From Agapetus fuscipes (lineage: Eukaryota; Arthropoda; Insecta; Trichoptera; Glossosomatidae), in assembly GCA_951799405.1 (NCBI GenBank), contig OX637350.1:4263852-4327851 (forward strand): 64,000 nucleotides of DNA, read 5' to 3'. The notes beneath the pieces are model-generated. The model saw nothing but the letters and a program-made list of their open reading frames with translations. It was not told the origin of the DNA and did no database searches. Positions 53,153 to 63,175 of the stretch are shown one piece after another; within the stretch, counting starts at the first letter, position 1; each line of letters starts with the position of its first letter. A program made the translations under genes and the position numbers.

Positions 53153-53192
53153 TGAGGTCCGGTATTTTCAACATTAGCATAGCGACACTGAT
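53153..53192 (+). mobile_element. Left end of the GGTCCGGTATTTTCA MITE family
   Basis: GAGGTCCGGTATTTTCAAC and ATTAGCATAGCGACACTG, like 48937-48975. No right end nearby. Confidence 0.45.
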
Positions 53193-53232
53193 TAGACAAC
53201 GATTTTTATTTTTGCTGTAAAAGTCACTGCTC

Positions 53233-53267
53233 CTGAGGATGCCTTTTTGAGGCGAAAATATTACAGC
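53233..53267 (+). ncRNA. Hammerhead-like motif
   Basis: CTGAGGA (53233-53239), extra T, stem II GCCT/AGGC, GAAA (54-57) and the loopless palindrome AATATT (57-62), then A63. Stem I is weak (GCT with AGC after one mismatch). A longer alternative hairpin GCTGTAA/TTACAGC encloses the motif. Confidence 0.45.
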
Positions 53268-53360
53268 CAAAAAAGAAAAAGAAAATTGTAAGTGAATTGA
53301 AACTGTGTTAATTTTTTTTAAATTAATACAATGGACTTTTACTGTGTGAACCACCAAACC

Positions 53361-53588
53361 TAATCTAATCTAATCTAATCTAAGCTGCAAAGATATATAT
53401 CATTAAAGATTTATACTTAATGCATTCCCACAAGCAGATATGTATAATTTCGCGCTAACACATGCCGCATGTGGACCTACAATATAAAAACCCAATCTCA
53501 AATGAACATAAGCCTTGCAACTCTTGCCGTCCTTCCCTGAAACAGGGGTGACATTGGCAAAGTGAACCTATTTTTATATTATGGGTGG
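53361..53588 (-). repeat. S1 repeat, head lost
   Basis: It starts with four TAATC-type units and ends at GGGTGGTCAGC. From there it runs into the MITE words at 53589. Confidence 0.75.
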
Positions 53589-53660
53589 TCAGCATAGCGA
53601 CTTTATACACAATCAAAAGGACGCACTTATGCCAATCGTGTGGGTAGATTTTTTTTATCA
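53589..53660 (+). mobile_element. Left part of the small MITE family
   Basis: CATAGCGACTTTATACACAA and AGGACGCACTTATGCCAATC match 48962-49010. The matching right part (TCAGTTTAAGTCACATACGC) lies at 54829-54862. Confidence 0.45.
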
Positions 53661-53796
53661 AATTGATTATTTTTCAATAAAAAATAAAAAAATAAAAGAA
53701 ATTAAAAACTTTGTTTTATTCCACTTTTATTGTGGAATAAAACAAAGTTTTTAATTTCTTTTATTTTTTTATTTTTTATTGAAAAATAATCAATTT
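53660..53796. repeat. Palindrome, perfect 65-bp arms
   Basis: Left arm 53660-53724 and right arm 53732-53796 are exact reverse complements around a 7-base loop (TTTTATT). The arms contain TTCAATAAAAAATAAAAAAA and TTGTTTTATTCCAC. No coding. Confidence 0.9.
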
Positions 53797-53799
53797 TTT

Positions 53800-54085
53800 A
53801 AAATGAATTTCCAGTGTTTCACAATAGTTATTTATGCCACTGCCAAGTAATGATAGTCTTTTTAACACGAGTGCTAGTTTGTGCCATGAGGCGCAGCCGA
53901 ATGGCACAATAGAAAGCACGAGTGTTACAAAGACTAATTACGTGCAGTGGCATACAATACTTTTTCTACGACCATGAGAGAATTAACAAAATAGTGAATA
54001 ATAGTCATTATAATGTACTCGTCCATTTGAAGTAATTAAAACCTTACCTTTGTCAAAACGTGTGATTTATCATTCCCTTCGATTA
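53800..54085. other. Unassigned
   Basis: Contains GTGCCATGAGGCGCAGCCGA. Nothing I can name. Confidence 0.25.
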
Positions 54086-54089
54086 TCTA

Positions 54090-54315
54090 ATCTAACCTAA
54101 CTTGTAAAAATAAATTATATTTAGGTTTCATATTGAATTCATGCCCACAAGCCGACACATATGTATAAGGTCGCGCTTTTACATCCTGCATATACGCTTA
54201 AACATTCAAACCCAAAACTCAAATAAACATATGCCCTGCAGTTGTATTGGCAGGTGAACCAAATTTGTACAGCATAGGTGATCAACCTCATACTCACCTA
54301 TTAACCAAGTAACTT
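54090..54315 (-). repeat. Divergent S1
   Basis: The S1 order is retained (TCTAACCTAACTTG tail, ATGCCCTGCAG core, TGATCAACCTCATAC head). Confidence 0.55.
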
Positions 54316-54504
54316 TTTGAGTTTGTTTATTTTTTGCGGTGAAATTTTTTGTATTGTTTTCCTTTCAAGCCTTTTATTTTCCATTGAAAAAAGGAAAGCT
54401 TTATTTGGAGCAATCCGATAAATAAATTCGATAAATTTTAGCACTATTAACAATTTTTATTTGACTCTACACATAAAATATACTTATTTATTTTCATCTG
54501 AACA

Positions 54505-54620
54505 GGGCTGAAAGTCTCATCACCACGGTAATTCCTACCTACCGAATATCACTAATATTGTATGAAGCCTAATCAGCTGATCGCTTGCGGCCATCTTGGA
54601 TTGACAGGTCTTCATACCCC
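54505..54620 (+). repeat. Module shared with the MITE at 22136
   Basis: GGGCTGAAAGTCTCATCACC, ACCTACCGAAT, ATCAGCTGATCGCTTGCGGC and CATCTTGGATTGACAGG match 22196-22310. Confidence 0.6.
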
Positions 54621-54880
54621 CATACAAGGTTGACTTTTGAAATTAAAAAATGGTTCCAATTCTGACAATGCGCATGCGCACATGTTCATTTTAACACGGT
54701 TACCGGTTGCATAATGTAACATTATGCAACGGGTGTAGAAATGTATGGCATTGTGATTGCGTTAGCCGTTTTGTAATTAGTAAATTACCAAATGGGAGTA
54801 GAAAAAAATCTTTTCAAATTTTTTTTTATCAGTTTAAGTCACATACGCTAACGATGAAAATAAACAGAACAATTTTTTTT

Positions 54881-55070
54881 TTTTCACAATAATATTTTAT
54901 ATCTCGAGCACTTTCGACCTTCAATACTCAGGTCATTACCTTTTATTGTATTGAAGGTCGAAAGTGCTCGAGATATAAAATATTATTGTGAAAATTAAAC
55001 TACGTTTAAGAAAAAAATAATTTTATTTTAAATAAAATGAATTTTCACAGTGTGAATACACAAACCCAAC
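54881..55070. mobile_element. Fold-back element with 46-bp perfect arms
   Basis: Arms 54881-54926 and 54949-54994 are exact inverted copies (TTTTCACAATAATATTTTAT, CTCGAGCACTTTCGACCTTC). A unique segment and the terminus ATGAATTTTCACAGTGTGAA then ACACAAACCC follow. The right-arm sequence recurs at 36552-36595 and the terminus at 36367 and 55945. Confidence 0.75.
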
Positions 55071-55079
55071 AACATCTCA

Positions 55080-55920
55080 TATATAGAACATATTTTTTTT
55101 CTGGATAAAATATGCAATAAATTGCAGCGTATTTTTTCTGTTATTTAATTATTAATTATTTATTTATTATTCATTCCGATTTTATGTTATGTAATAAAAA
55201 TCCACGATGAATTTATTGACTTGATGCCCTTGATCTCGTGTCAGCATTTAAAAGCGAAATCACTGCAAGTAAAATCAATTAAAGGAATCCATCTCGGTTT
55301 GAAATTAAATCTTTTTTTTTTCATCACATCAATCCGTTTCATTAAAATTCCAATACACGGCGGGTTAGCATAGCTTCAAGGATAAACTGTTAAGCCTTTT
55401 ATATTCTAGAAGGCTCTGTCGGTCTATGTTGAATCAATATTAATCCATGCTTTATGCACCCGAGTGTTAAATTTTGTTGATGGGAAAGAAATGCGTAGAG
55501 ATGGATGGAAAAGATGGATTAATCTGAGAGTTTTTTGATTACTAAAGATTAGTAGCAAATATAATATGAAGTCTCTTAAAATGAGATTACAAAAATATCT
55601 AAGATAATTAGAAAAAATGGGAAGTTGATGGACGATGGGCTCAGTGCGAATCAACCACGACTTGCTTTTTATTTTTGATACAACGAAATATTGTAGTTTG
55701 TATGTAGTATTCAAAATAAGAAAAAAAGAAATGAAACTCCAGAATACGCGTGTAAAAACAACAAAATGTGTGGTATACTGAAAAGTGGAAAACACGAATA
55801 ATTTCCCCCCCATCAGGGTAGTAACCCAATTAGTAAAAAGGGGGGGGGGGGGAGATATAAATGAAAAAAAGAAGCCTTTTGGAATGACAACCTCAACAAG
55901 AATCTTCAATAGAGACTTAT
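55080..55920. other. Unassigned, contains a 13-base G tract
   Basis: The minus-strand frame at 55424-55975 (183 codons) has no recognised motif. It overlaps the fold-back element's edge and the G tract, so I do not call it coding. Confidence 0.3.
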
Positions 55921-55936
55921 AAAATCTTATGTGTAT

Positions 55937-56258
55937 ATTTTTTATGGTTTGTGTATTAACACTGTGAAAATTCATGTTTTTTTTTTTTTATTGTTATATA
56001 AATAAATAACACCTTATTAACTTTAAAACACTGTTTATATTTCACAAAATTATCATAAATTTAAAAAATTAAATTTAGATTAACTACTAACGTTTTCGAC
56101 CAATATGGTCATCCTCTTTTAGGAGGATGACCATATTGGTCGAAAACGTTAGTAGTTAATCTAAATTTAATTTTTTAAATTTATGATAATTTTGTGAAAT
56201 ATAAACAGTGTTTTAAAGTTAATAAGGTGTTATTTATTTATATAACAATAAAAAAAAA
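55937..56258. mobile_element. Fold-back insertion with 142-bp arms and a 16-bp target duplication
   Basis: Arms 55977-56118 and 56121-56262 are inverted copies around a TT loop, with one G-T near the centre. The left flank adds GGTTTGTGTATTAACACTG and TGAAAATTCATG, the fold-back family terminus. AAAATCTTATGTGTAT occurs at 55921-55936 and 56259-56274, a 16-bp direct repeat bracketing the whole unit. Next to the centre is GGAGGATGACC, then GGTCGAAAACGTTA. This is most of a hammerhead-like motif (stem II GACC/GGTC, GAAA, palindrome AACGTT), so the turn-around point lies within the motif. Confidence 0.8.
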
Positions 56259-56279
56259 AAAATCTTATGTGTATCTTTA

Positions 56280-57290
56280 GTCCTGAGATATGGGCTCATA
56301 AATGAATGCGCTGAATCGCTTAAAGGTATGTAAATGTGGATTCATAGACGAATGGTTCGGAGTCCTTGGACTGATGGGGTCACAAATTTAGATGTGTTGA
56401 TAAGACCAGGAACGGACAGAGAACTCCTGTTGAATGTGAAGTTACGTAAAACCAGGACAACGAGTCTGAGTAGAAGTACAGAAAGCACGAAATAACCTTT
56501 AAGGACAAAAAAAAACTCTTAAAAATCTCACGCTTATCCTGGAAGCTATGATAGCGTACCATGCATTGGAATTTCAGAGGATGTGGTTTTTTTTACAGTA
56601 AACACTAAGTTGGGGTCGATTAAAAGACCAAATTGTCTCTGAATAAGACAGACAGTGTTCCGAGGAACGGGCAATTTTCATCATAAGCCGGTTTGTGGTG
56701 GTTTACCGTTGCACATTTACTTGAAAGAAGTCACCGTCCTTTACCCCGCAGAGTTTCAATACCAATATCTACAAGGAAACTAAAATAGCAGTTTATGTGA
56801 GCGTTTTAGTTGTCAAACATTTTTTTGTAAAACGCTATGGTTTAGTTTAATCACCCAGTTTTATACTTGGGTTATTGTCTCAGATATTATCATAATTTTA
56901 GATTGCCGACTCGAATCGCAACGGACGAGTGACGACGCCAAAATGATCTGATCTCGCGCAGCTAAATACATAGTTACAAATGCTCAGTAACGATCCGAGT
57001 ATAGAGAATAATGAGGGCTTGGGATTATTAATAGTGGTTGAGGAGATTTCGCTGCTGCTAGGGTCTGTACTGACAGACAAGTGCTCAGTACTGGCCGATA
57101 CTTGAGTATTAACCCTTTCTCTGCCTCTAAAGATATGCTCTACCTTCCAAGCCGCTACACATACTTATATTAACATAACGAGATATCTCGTCCTATATAA
57201 GTGCCGCATGAGCCTACAAGATGTATCTTGTATCTAGAAGAATTATGTTTAATCTTAGTATGTATAAGACATCGCATTAATATCAAATAA
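56280..57290. other. Unassigned, with one repeat block
   Basis: 56785-56880 carries the GAGCGTTTTAGTTGTCAAAC and GTAAAACGCTATGGTTTAG words of the 4195 family. Otherwise nothing. Confidence 0.3.
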
Positions 57291-57294
57291 CGAA

Positions 57295-57391
57295 GAAATT
57301 GCACAGAGGAAATGTCAGAGGAAAGCACGGAAAGGGAAGACCGAAGAAGGAATGGATAGACCAAATACATAGGTGATATTGCAAAATGATG
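57295..57391 (+). pseudogene. RTE-A LINE, left part, interrupted by S1
   Basis: GAGGAAATGTCAGAGGAAAG through GGAATGGATAGACCAAATA. It resumes at 57652 after an S1. Confidence 0.65.
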
Positions 57392-57651
57392 AAAAGGTTC
57401 CTTGACTTATAGGTTGGTATGCGGCTGACCCCCCATACTGTAAAAAAAATGGTTCACTTTGCCAATGTCACCCCTGTTTCAGGGAAGGACGGCAAGAGTT
57501 GAAGGGCTTATGTTCATTTGAGATTGGGTTTTTATATTGTAGGCCCACATGCGGCATGTGTTAGCGCGAAATTATACATGTCTGCTTGTGGGAATGTATT
57601 TAATATAAATCTTAAATGATATATATATATTTGCAGCTTAGATTAGATTAG
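57392..57651 (+). repeat. S1 repeat inserted in RTE-A
   Basis: Full length. GATGAAA on each side of the insert fits a 7-bp target duplication. Confidence 0.8.
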
Positions 57652-57797
57652 ATGAAATCTTCAGAGTGAGATTAAGAGAAGAGATTGTATGAGGAATGTT
57701 GAAAAGATGAAAGAGATATGCAAGGTCAGAAAAAAGTAAAGACGCATCTGCGGAGGTAATATCCACCCCTAGTAAAAAGTAGGATACAGTACAGTAC
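57652..57797 (+). pseudogene. RTE-A LINE, right part
   Basis: TCTTCAGAGTGAGATTAAG through GCATCTGCGGAGGTAAT to the CAGTACAGTA tail. Confidence 0.65.
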
Positions 57798-57874
57798 AGC
57801 AAAAAATTAAGGAATATACTAGAACTCGTTGCCTGTATGTCTAAGGCCCGTTATTTTCAACATTGTAAACGTAT

Positions 57875-58085
57875 AAAACATTTTATTGGGTGTAACTTCT
57901 CATAGTAAATGAACTAATTATATAGAAGTGTCCATGAAAAACTTCTAAACTACAGGGTTTTCACACATCTTTTGTGTGTTTTCTCACGTAGAAAATTGCA
58001 AAAATGGTGGATTTATATGAGAGCCCCATGCTAGCTTAATATATAGCATTTATTCAGTTTTACCTTGAAGGTATCGCAATATTTT
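57875..58085 (+). repeat. Unclassified repeat R3
   Basis: TTGGGTGTAACTTCTCATAG through TTCAGTTTTACCTTGAAGGT, sister of 22638-22850. Confidence 0.6.
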
Positions 58086-58089
58086 ATCT

Positions 58090-58595
58090 GGCATTCAAGT
58101 AGTTAAGTAGAAAGCACTTGACCAGAATACCGCTTAGACGTCCATCAAAATTTACAATCAAAACCTCAAGTTGCTGTTGTTTCAACCCAGTTTTTCAGCA
58201 ATCTCTGTAATAGCCATCACGATTGCTATTATCAGGCTTTCTTTCTATTATCAGTTTCTTGAAAAGGTAGATAGCCAGCTCACCCACCGAGAGCAATAAC
58301 TCTAAGCTCCGCTTAAAGTACCACTAGTTCCAGGGATGGATTCCGGCAACGGGGGGCCGTGGTACGGGGAAAGACATGGGGCTCCCAATCCATACTTTTT
58401 CATGTTATTGTGAACCAAAATTAATCTGAGTACCAACTAATAACTATCACGTCTTACAAGAAGTTTGAGATTTCTATGCTATCTATTGATCGGTAGTCTC
58501 AAATTTGCAATTTTTCAAATAAGTGCATTAGTTGAATAACTTTGTAATATCCATTGAAATAATATGACCATAAAATAAAATGACTTTTTGGCGCT
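58090..58595. other. Unassigned
   Basis: Nothing recognised. Confidence 0.3.
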
Positions 58596-58599
58596 ACTA

Positions 58600-58712
58600 A
58601 GCTGTAGTGTTACTACTTGCCGCATTTTCCCCGAAGGGCTTGGATGTGGCGGGTGGAACCTATTTATTTTTAAGGGGGCTGATCTCAGCCAACCAATTCA
58701 GTTGAAGTCATC
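58600..58712 (-). repeat. S2 SINE 3' fragment
   Basis: GCCGCATTTTCCCCGAAGGG, GGATGTGGCGGGTGGAACC and TATTTATTTTTAAGGGGGC. Confidence 0.6.
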
Positions 58713-58714
58713 TC

Positions 58715-59265
58715 TATGTTTTTCGATGTCTCGATAGTATACTCGTAAATGGGTAAAATGCCTGAAAACTTGATCACTCACTAGTGTTTTTGTATCTTTC
58801 AGACATAACTATATTTATGCGATCGATGGGATGTTTTTTATACTCGTCGTAGGTACTGGTTACTTCGGAAAACCCATCATAAAAACATTTATTGATATTC
58901 TTTGAGAGGCCATTGGACGCAAGGGCCCTGCTGCGGTCGCACCACTCGAAACGCCCTAAATCCAGGTCTGGCTAGGTCTCTAGCACCTGGATAAGTGGGG
59001 CTTATCGGTTTTGGCGCTCGTGGCTTTTATCCACAGACCGAAGAAATTCTAGGAGAAATAAATCTCGAAGGGAACCGAGATAGTTCAACGCTTTAATTAG
59101 TTCTGAACCGTATGAACAAACAGTCCGCGAACATAGAAGTAAAGGTAGGAACGTGTTGTATTGTAGGGAATCCATATAAATAGGGAAATATTTCCATGCA
59201 CTGTCAACAAAAAAAGGCAAAAATTAAGGTTTGACCAAATTACAAAAAGAGTTTCCAAAGAGAAT
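58715..59265. other. Unassigned
   Basis: The GC-richer patch at 58910-59040 has no motif I recognise. Confidence 0.25.
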
Positions 59266-59269
59266 GTTT

Positions 59270-59340
59270 ATGTATGAGCGTGGAAGGGGAAGACCGAAGA
59301 AAAAATGGATTTTCCAAATTCACGAAATAGCAAAACAAAA
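59270..59340 (+). pseudogene. RTE LINE fragment
   Basis: It encodes ERGRGRPKKKWIFQIHEIAK, the GRPRK segment only. Confidence 0.55.
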
Positions 59341-59514
59341 CTAATCTACAAATATAGTGTAACTCTGAATCTGTGAGTGATGAATGTCGAGGAGATTGTA
59401 AAGGAGTGTGATGCTGAGTATGATGAATTTGTTAATTGAATTTAAACAGCAATTCCGTGCTCACAAATTTAAATTAACTTTGAAATTAATTCATTGCTCG
59501 CCGCCTAACAAGGT

Positions 59515-59600
59515 TGCCTCCTGAAGAAGTTGGCTGTGACGCCAAAGATTACGGTAAACTTGCTGAGATATTAAACCGCGTTTAAAAGTAAAATATTGAC
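59515..59600 (+). mobile_element. PLE-like terminus trace, decayed hammerhead-like
   Basis: GCCTCCTGAAGAAGTTGGC, then GCCAA pairs as stem II, but the GAAA box is replaced by AGATTACGG. Confidence 0.35.
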
Positions 59601-59604
59601 CGTC

Positions 59605-59945
59605 GGACACGCGCTGTTATTGAGAATGGCTTCTGTAAAATATACATGGCCGACAGTAAGTACCCGAAAGGCTCACAATGTACACTATCACCGAAGAAAA
59701 TTGATTCACTTCAGAGTTCACGCCTCAAAAGTAAGTTACGGCTAAAAACCGTCACATGGAAATATACTGCTTCTACTTCTTGCGCCTCTTCTTTGAAGCT
59801 TGTCGATCGTCAAAGTAATTTACGCCTTCGATACTGCTGCAAAAAAGAACACTTCTGCCAGACAGCTGTTTGGGGTTCTTTAAAACCAATATGTTATTCT
59901 TCGACTTTGAGCTAATGCCCCCTCCATACGTGTACCTATGTGACG
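59605..59945. other. Unassigned
   Basis: An 89-codon frame at 59646-59915 has no recognised motif. Confidence 0.25.
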
Positions 59946-60187
59946 AGATGACTTATAGGTCGGTATGAGGCTGACCACCCATACTGTAAAAATGGTTCAC
60001 TTTGACAATGTTACCCCTGGTTCAGGAAAGGTGGGCAAGAGCTGCAGGGCTTATATGTTCATTTGAGATTGGGTTTTTATGTTGCAAGTCCTCATGCGGC
60101 ATATGTAGGCGCGAACTTACATGTGTCTACTTGTGGGGATGCGTGCAATATCAATCTTAAATGTAATATATCTTTGCTACATAGATT
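59946..60187 (+). repeat. S1 repeat, near full length
   Basis: Head GACTTATAGGTCGGTATGAG, tail TTGCTACATAGATTATTG. Confidence 0.75.
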
Positions 60188-60189
60188 AT

Positions 60190-60547
60190 TGATAGATGAC
60201 GAAACCATGTCAATATTAAAACGACGCAATCCTTTATTATATTACCCTTCGTCGTCGTCATTCGCCGTCGAGTTTCGATTTTCAAAATCAATGCCATCAC
60301 AGCAGATGAAACACATTCATGCTCTATAGCAAATTAATTTTTGTATATATGCTGCAATGCGGCGAGCTTACGCGTGTGTGTTTACAAATGTATGAAAACT
60401 TTTAGGAATTAATCTGTTTGTTCATACTAAAAATGTATGGAACAATATTGACATCTAGCGGCAAAACGTAAAAGTTTTTTTTACATTTTCTTTTATTTCA
60501 TGCAAATTAAAAATAAAAAAAAAGCCAAATAAAAATGGATTTCAATC
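60190..60547. other. Unassigned
   Basis: Nothing recognised. Confidence 0.3.
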
Positions 60548-60627
60548 TGTAATCTAAGTTGCAAACATATATAACATTTGAGATTCATATTACATGCATT
60601 CTTACGAGCAGACATGTATAAGTTCTA
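60548..60627 (-). repeat. S1 tail fragment at the edge of the array
   Basis: AATCTAAGTTGCAAACATAT to GCAGACATGTATAAGTT, then cut by the first array unit. Confidence 0.7.
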
Positions 60628-62698
60628 ATCTAATCTAATCTAAGCTGCAAAGATATATATCATTTAAGATTTATATTAAATGCATTCCCACAAGCAGATA
60701 TGTATAAGTTCCCGCTTACATATGCTGCATGTGTACTTACAACATAACAGCCCATTCCAAATGAACATAAGCCCTGCAACTCTTGCCAACCTTCCCTGAA
60801 ACAAAGGTGAATTTGCAAAGTAAACCATTTTTTAAAGTATGGGTGGTCAGCCTCATACCAACCTATAAGTCAAGAAAATTATTTTGTGTATTTCTTTACA
60901 TAATCTAAGTTGCAAAGATACATACCATTTAAGATTCATATTAAATGCATTCCCACACGCAGACAGGTACAAGTTCACGCTTACAAATGCCCAATGTGGA
61001 CTTGCAAAATAAAAAAACTAATCTCAAATGAACATAAGCCCTGCAACTTTTGCCGACTTTTCCTCAAACAGAGATAAAATTTGCATGGTAAACCATTGCT
61101 TACAGTATGGGTGGTCAGCCACATACTAACCTTTTAGTCAAGGAAATTATTTTGTTTAGTTCTATAATCTAAGTTGCAAAGATACATACCATTTGAGATT
61201 CATATTAAATGCATTCCCACAAGCAGACAGGTACAAGTTCACGCTTACAAATGCCCAATGTGGACTTGCAAAATAAAAAAAACTAATCTCAAATGAACAT
61301 AAGCCCTGCAACTCTTGCCGACTTTTCCTCAAACAGAGATAAAATTTGCATTGTGAACCATTGCTTACAGTATGGGTGGTCAGCCACATACTAACCTTTT
61401 AGTCAAGGAAATTAATATGTTTAGTTCATTAATCTAAGTTGCAAAGATACATACCATTTGAGATTCATATTAAATGCATTCCCACAAGCAGACAGGTACA
61501 AGTTCACGCTTACAAATGCCCAATGTGGACTTGCAAAATAAAAAAAACTAATCTCAAATGAACATAAGCCCTGCAACTCTTGCCGACTTTTCCTCAAACA
61601 GAGATAAAATTTGCATTGTGAACCATTGCTTACAGTATGGGTGGTCAGCCACATACTAATCTTTTAGTCAAGGAAATTAATTTGTTTAGTTCATTAATCT
61701 AAGTTGCAAAGATACATACCATTTGAGATTCATATTAAATGCATTCCCACAAGCAGACAGGTATAAGTTCGCGCTTACAAATGCCCCATGTGGACTTATA
61801 AAATAAAAAACTAATCTTAAATGAACATAAGCCCTGCAACTCTTGCCGACTTTTCCTCAAACAGAGATAAAATTTTCATTGTAAAACAATCTTACAGTAT
61901 GGGTGGTCAGCCACATACTAACCTATAAGTCAAGGAAATTATTTTGTTTAGTTCTATAATCTAAGTTGCAAAGATACATACCATTTGATATTCATATAAA
62001 ATGCATTCCCACAAGCAGACAGGTACAAGTTCACGCTTACAAATGCCCAATGTGGACTTGCAAAATAAAAAAAACTAATCTCAAATGAACATAAGCCCTG
62101 CAACTCTTGCCGACTTTTCCTCAAACAGAGATAAAATTTGCATTGTGAACCATTGCTTACAGTATGGGTGGTCAGCCACATACTTACCTTTTAGTCAAGG
62201 AAATTATTTTGTTTAGTTCATTAATCTAAGTTGCAAGATACATACCATTTGAGATTCATATTAAATGCATTCCCACTAGCAGACAGGTATAAGTTCGCGC
62301 TTACAAATGCCCCATGTGGACTTATAAAATAAAAAACTAATCTCAAATGAACATAAGCCCTGCAACTCTTGCCGACTTTTCCTCAAACAGAGATAAAATT
62401 TTCATGGTAAACCATTCTTACAGTATGGGTGGTCAGCCACATACTAACCTATAAGTCAAGGAAATTATTTTGTTAAGTTCTATAATCTAAGTTGCAAAGA
62501 TACATACCAATCGAGATTCATATTAAATGCATTCCCACAAGCAGACATTTATAAGTTCACGCTTACACATAATGCATGTTGACTTACAACATAAAAACCC
62601 AATCTCAAATTAATATAAGCCCTGCAACTCTTGCCAATCTTCCCTGAAACACAGCTGAAATCTTCAAAGTGAACCATTTTTTAAACTATGGGTGGTCG
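60628..62698 (-). repeat. Tandem array of eight S1 units, 261-265 bp period
   Basis: The ATCTAAGYTGCAA landmark recurs at 60638, 60903, 61167, 61432, 61697, 61959, 62224 and 62485. Units are joined by a linker including GGAAATTATTTTGTTTAGTT. The first and last units resemble dispersed S1. The inner six share private changes (CCTCAAACAGAGATAAAAT). Two inner subtypes occur in the order A A A B A B. Open frames within are repeat artefacts. Confidence 0.95.
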
Positions 62699-62699
62699 A

Positions 62700-62845
62700 T
62701 TTTCTTTTACAAAGGCTGCATGTTTTTATTTTACATGTTTTCCGAATTTTAACGCGAGGAAACTATGCGCAATATACACATTCACCAAATGTTAAGGGGT
62801 TGGGCTGCGTAGCAGCCAGGGGCAACGCCCCTAGTTGTAATAGAA
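62700..62845 (+). mobile_element. Possible Helitron-like 3' terminus
   Basis: 62812-62838 contains GGCTGC/GCAGCC and GGGGC/GCCCC hairpins ending in CCCCTAGTTG, like a hairpin plus CTAG-T end. No matching 5' end was found. Confidence 0.3.
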
Positions 62846-62929
62846 TTTACAATACACAAATCAATAACATGTGTCCAATAAAACAAACGATAAGATTGGA
62901 TATGTTTACAGTTAGTTATCTATTTATTT

Positions 62930-63085
62930 AATGTTTTAATTTTATAATTTTTAATTTTTAATTTTAATTTTATAATTTTAAATCTATAATTTAAATTTAA
63001 AAAAAAAATTAAATTTATAATTTTTAATTTTATAATTTTTTAATTTTATTAATTTATTTATATTATGTTAGTTATCTATTTATTT
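62930..63085. repeat. AT low-complexity sequence
   Basis: Repeated TTTTAATTTTATAATTTTTA words. Confidence 0.8.
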
Positions 63086-63086
63086 A

Positions 63087-63170
63087 AGGTTATGACTCTG
63101 GATGAAATGAAAGAAGTGTGCAAGGACAGGAAGAAGTGGCGGCTAATCTGCAATGGTGATTTCTAATGTT
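63087..63170 (+). pseudogene. RTE-B LINE 3' end
   Basis: It encodes VMTLDEMKEVCKDRKKWRLI then CNGDF. It is followed by a spacer and S1 in the same orientation. Confidence 0.7.
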
Positions 63171-63175
63171 GGTGT

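Noticed and set aside
54900..54990. Full hammerhead motif within the 46-bp fold-back arms
   Set aside because: GAAAGTGCTC and CCTGAGTA are suggestive, but no stem II pairing could be found between them.
55424..55975. 183-codon minus-strand frame
   Set aside because: No recognised motif. It crosses a G tract and the edge of a fold-back insertion, and its composition looks like translated AT-rich non-coding DNA.
61162..62181. Repeated 75-77-residue minus-strand frames starting MWLTTHTVSNGSQ
   Set aside because: They are the same phase of the S1 tandem units and recur only because the DNA repeats. No domain or codon-level conservation suggests protein function.
60628..62698. CRISPR array
   Set aside because: The repeats are ~260 bp with almost no spacer and the context is animal DNA. 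This is a tandem repeat array.
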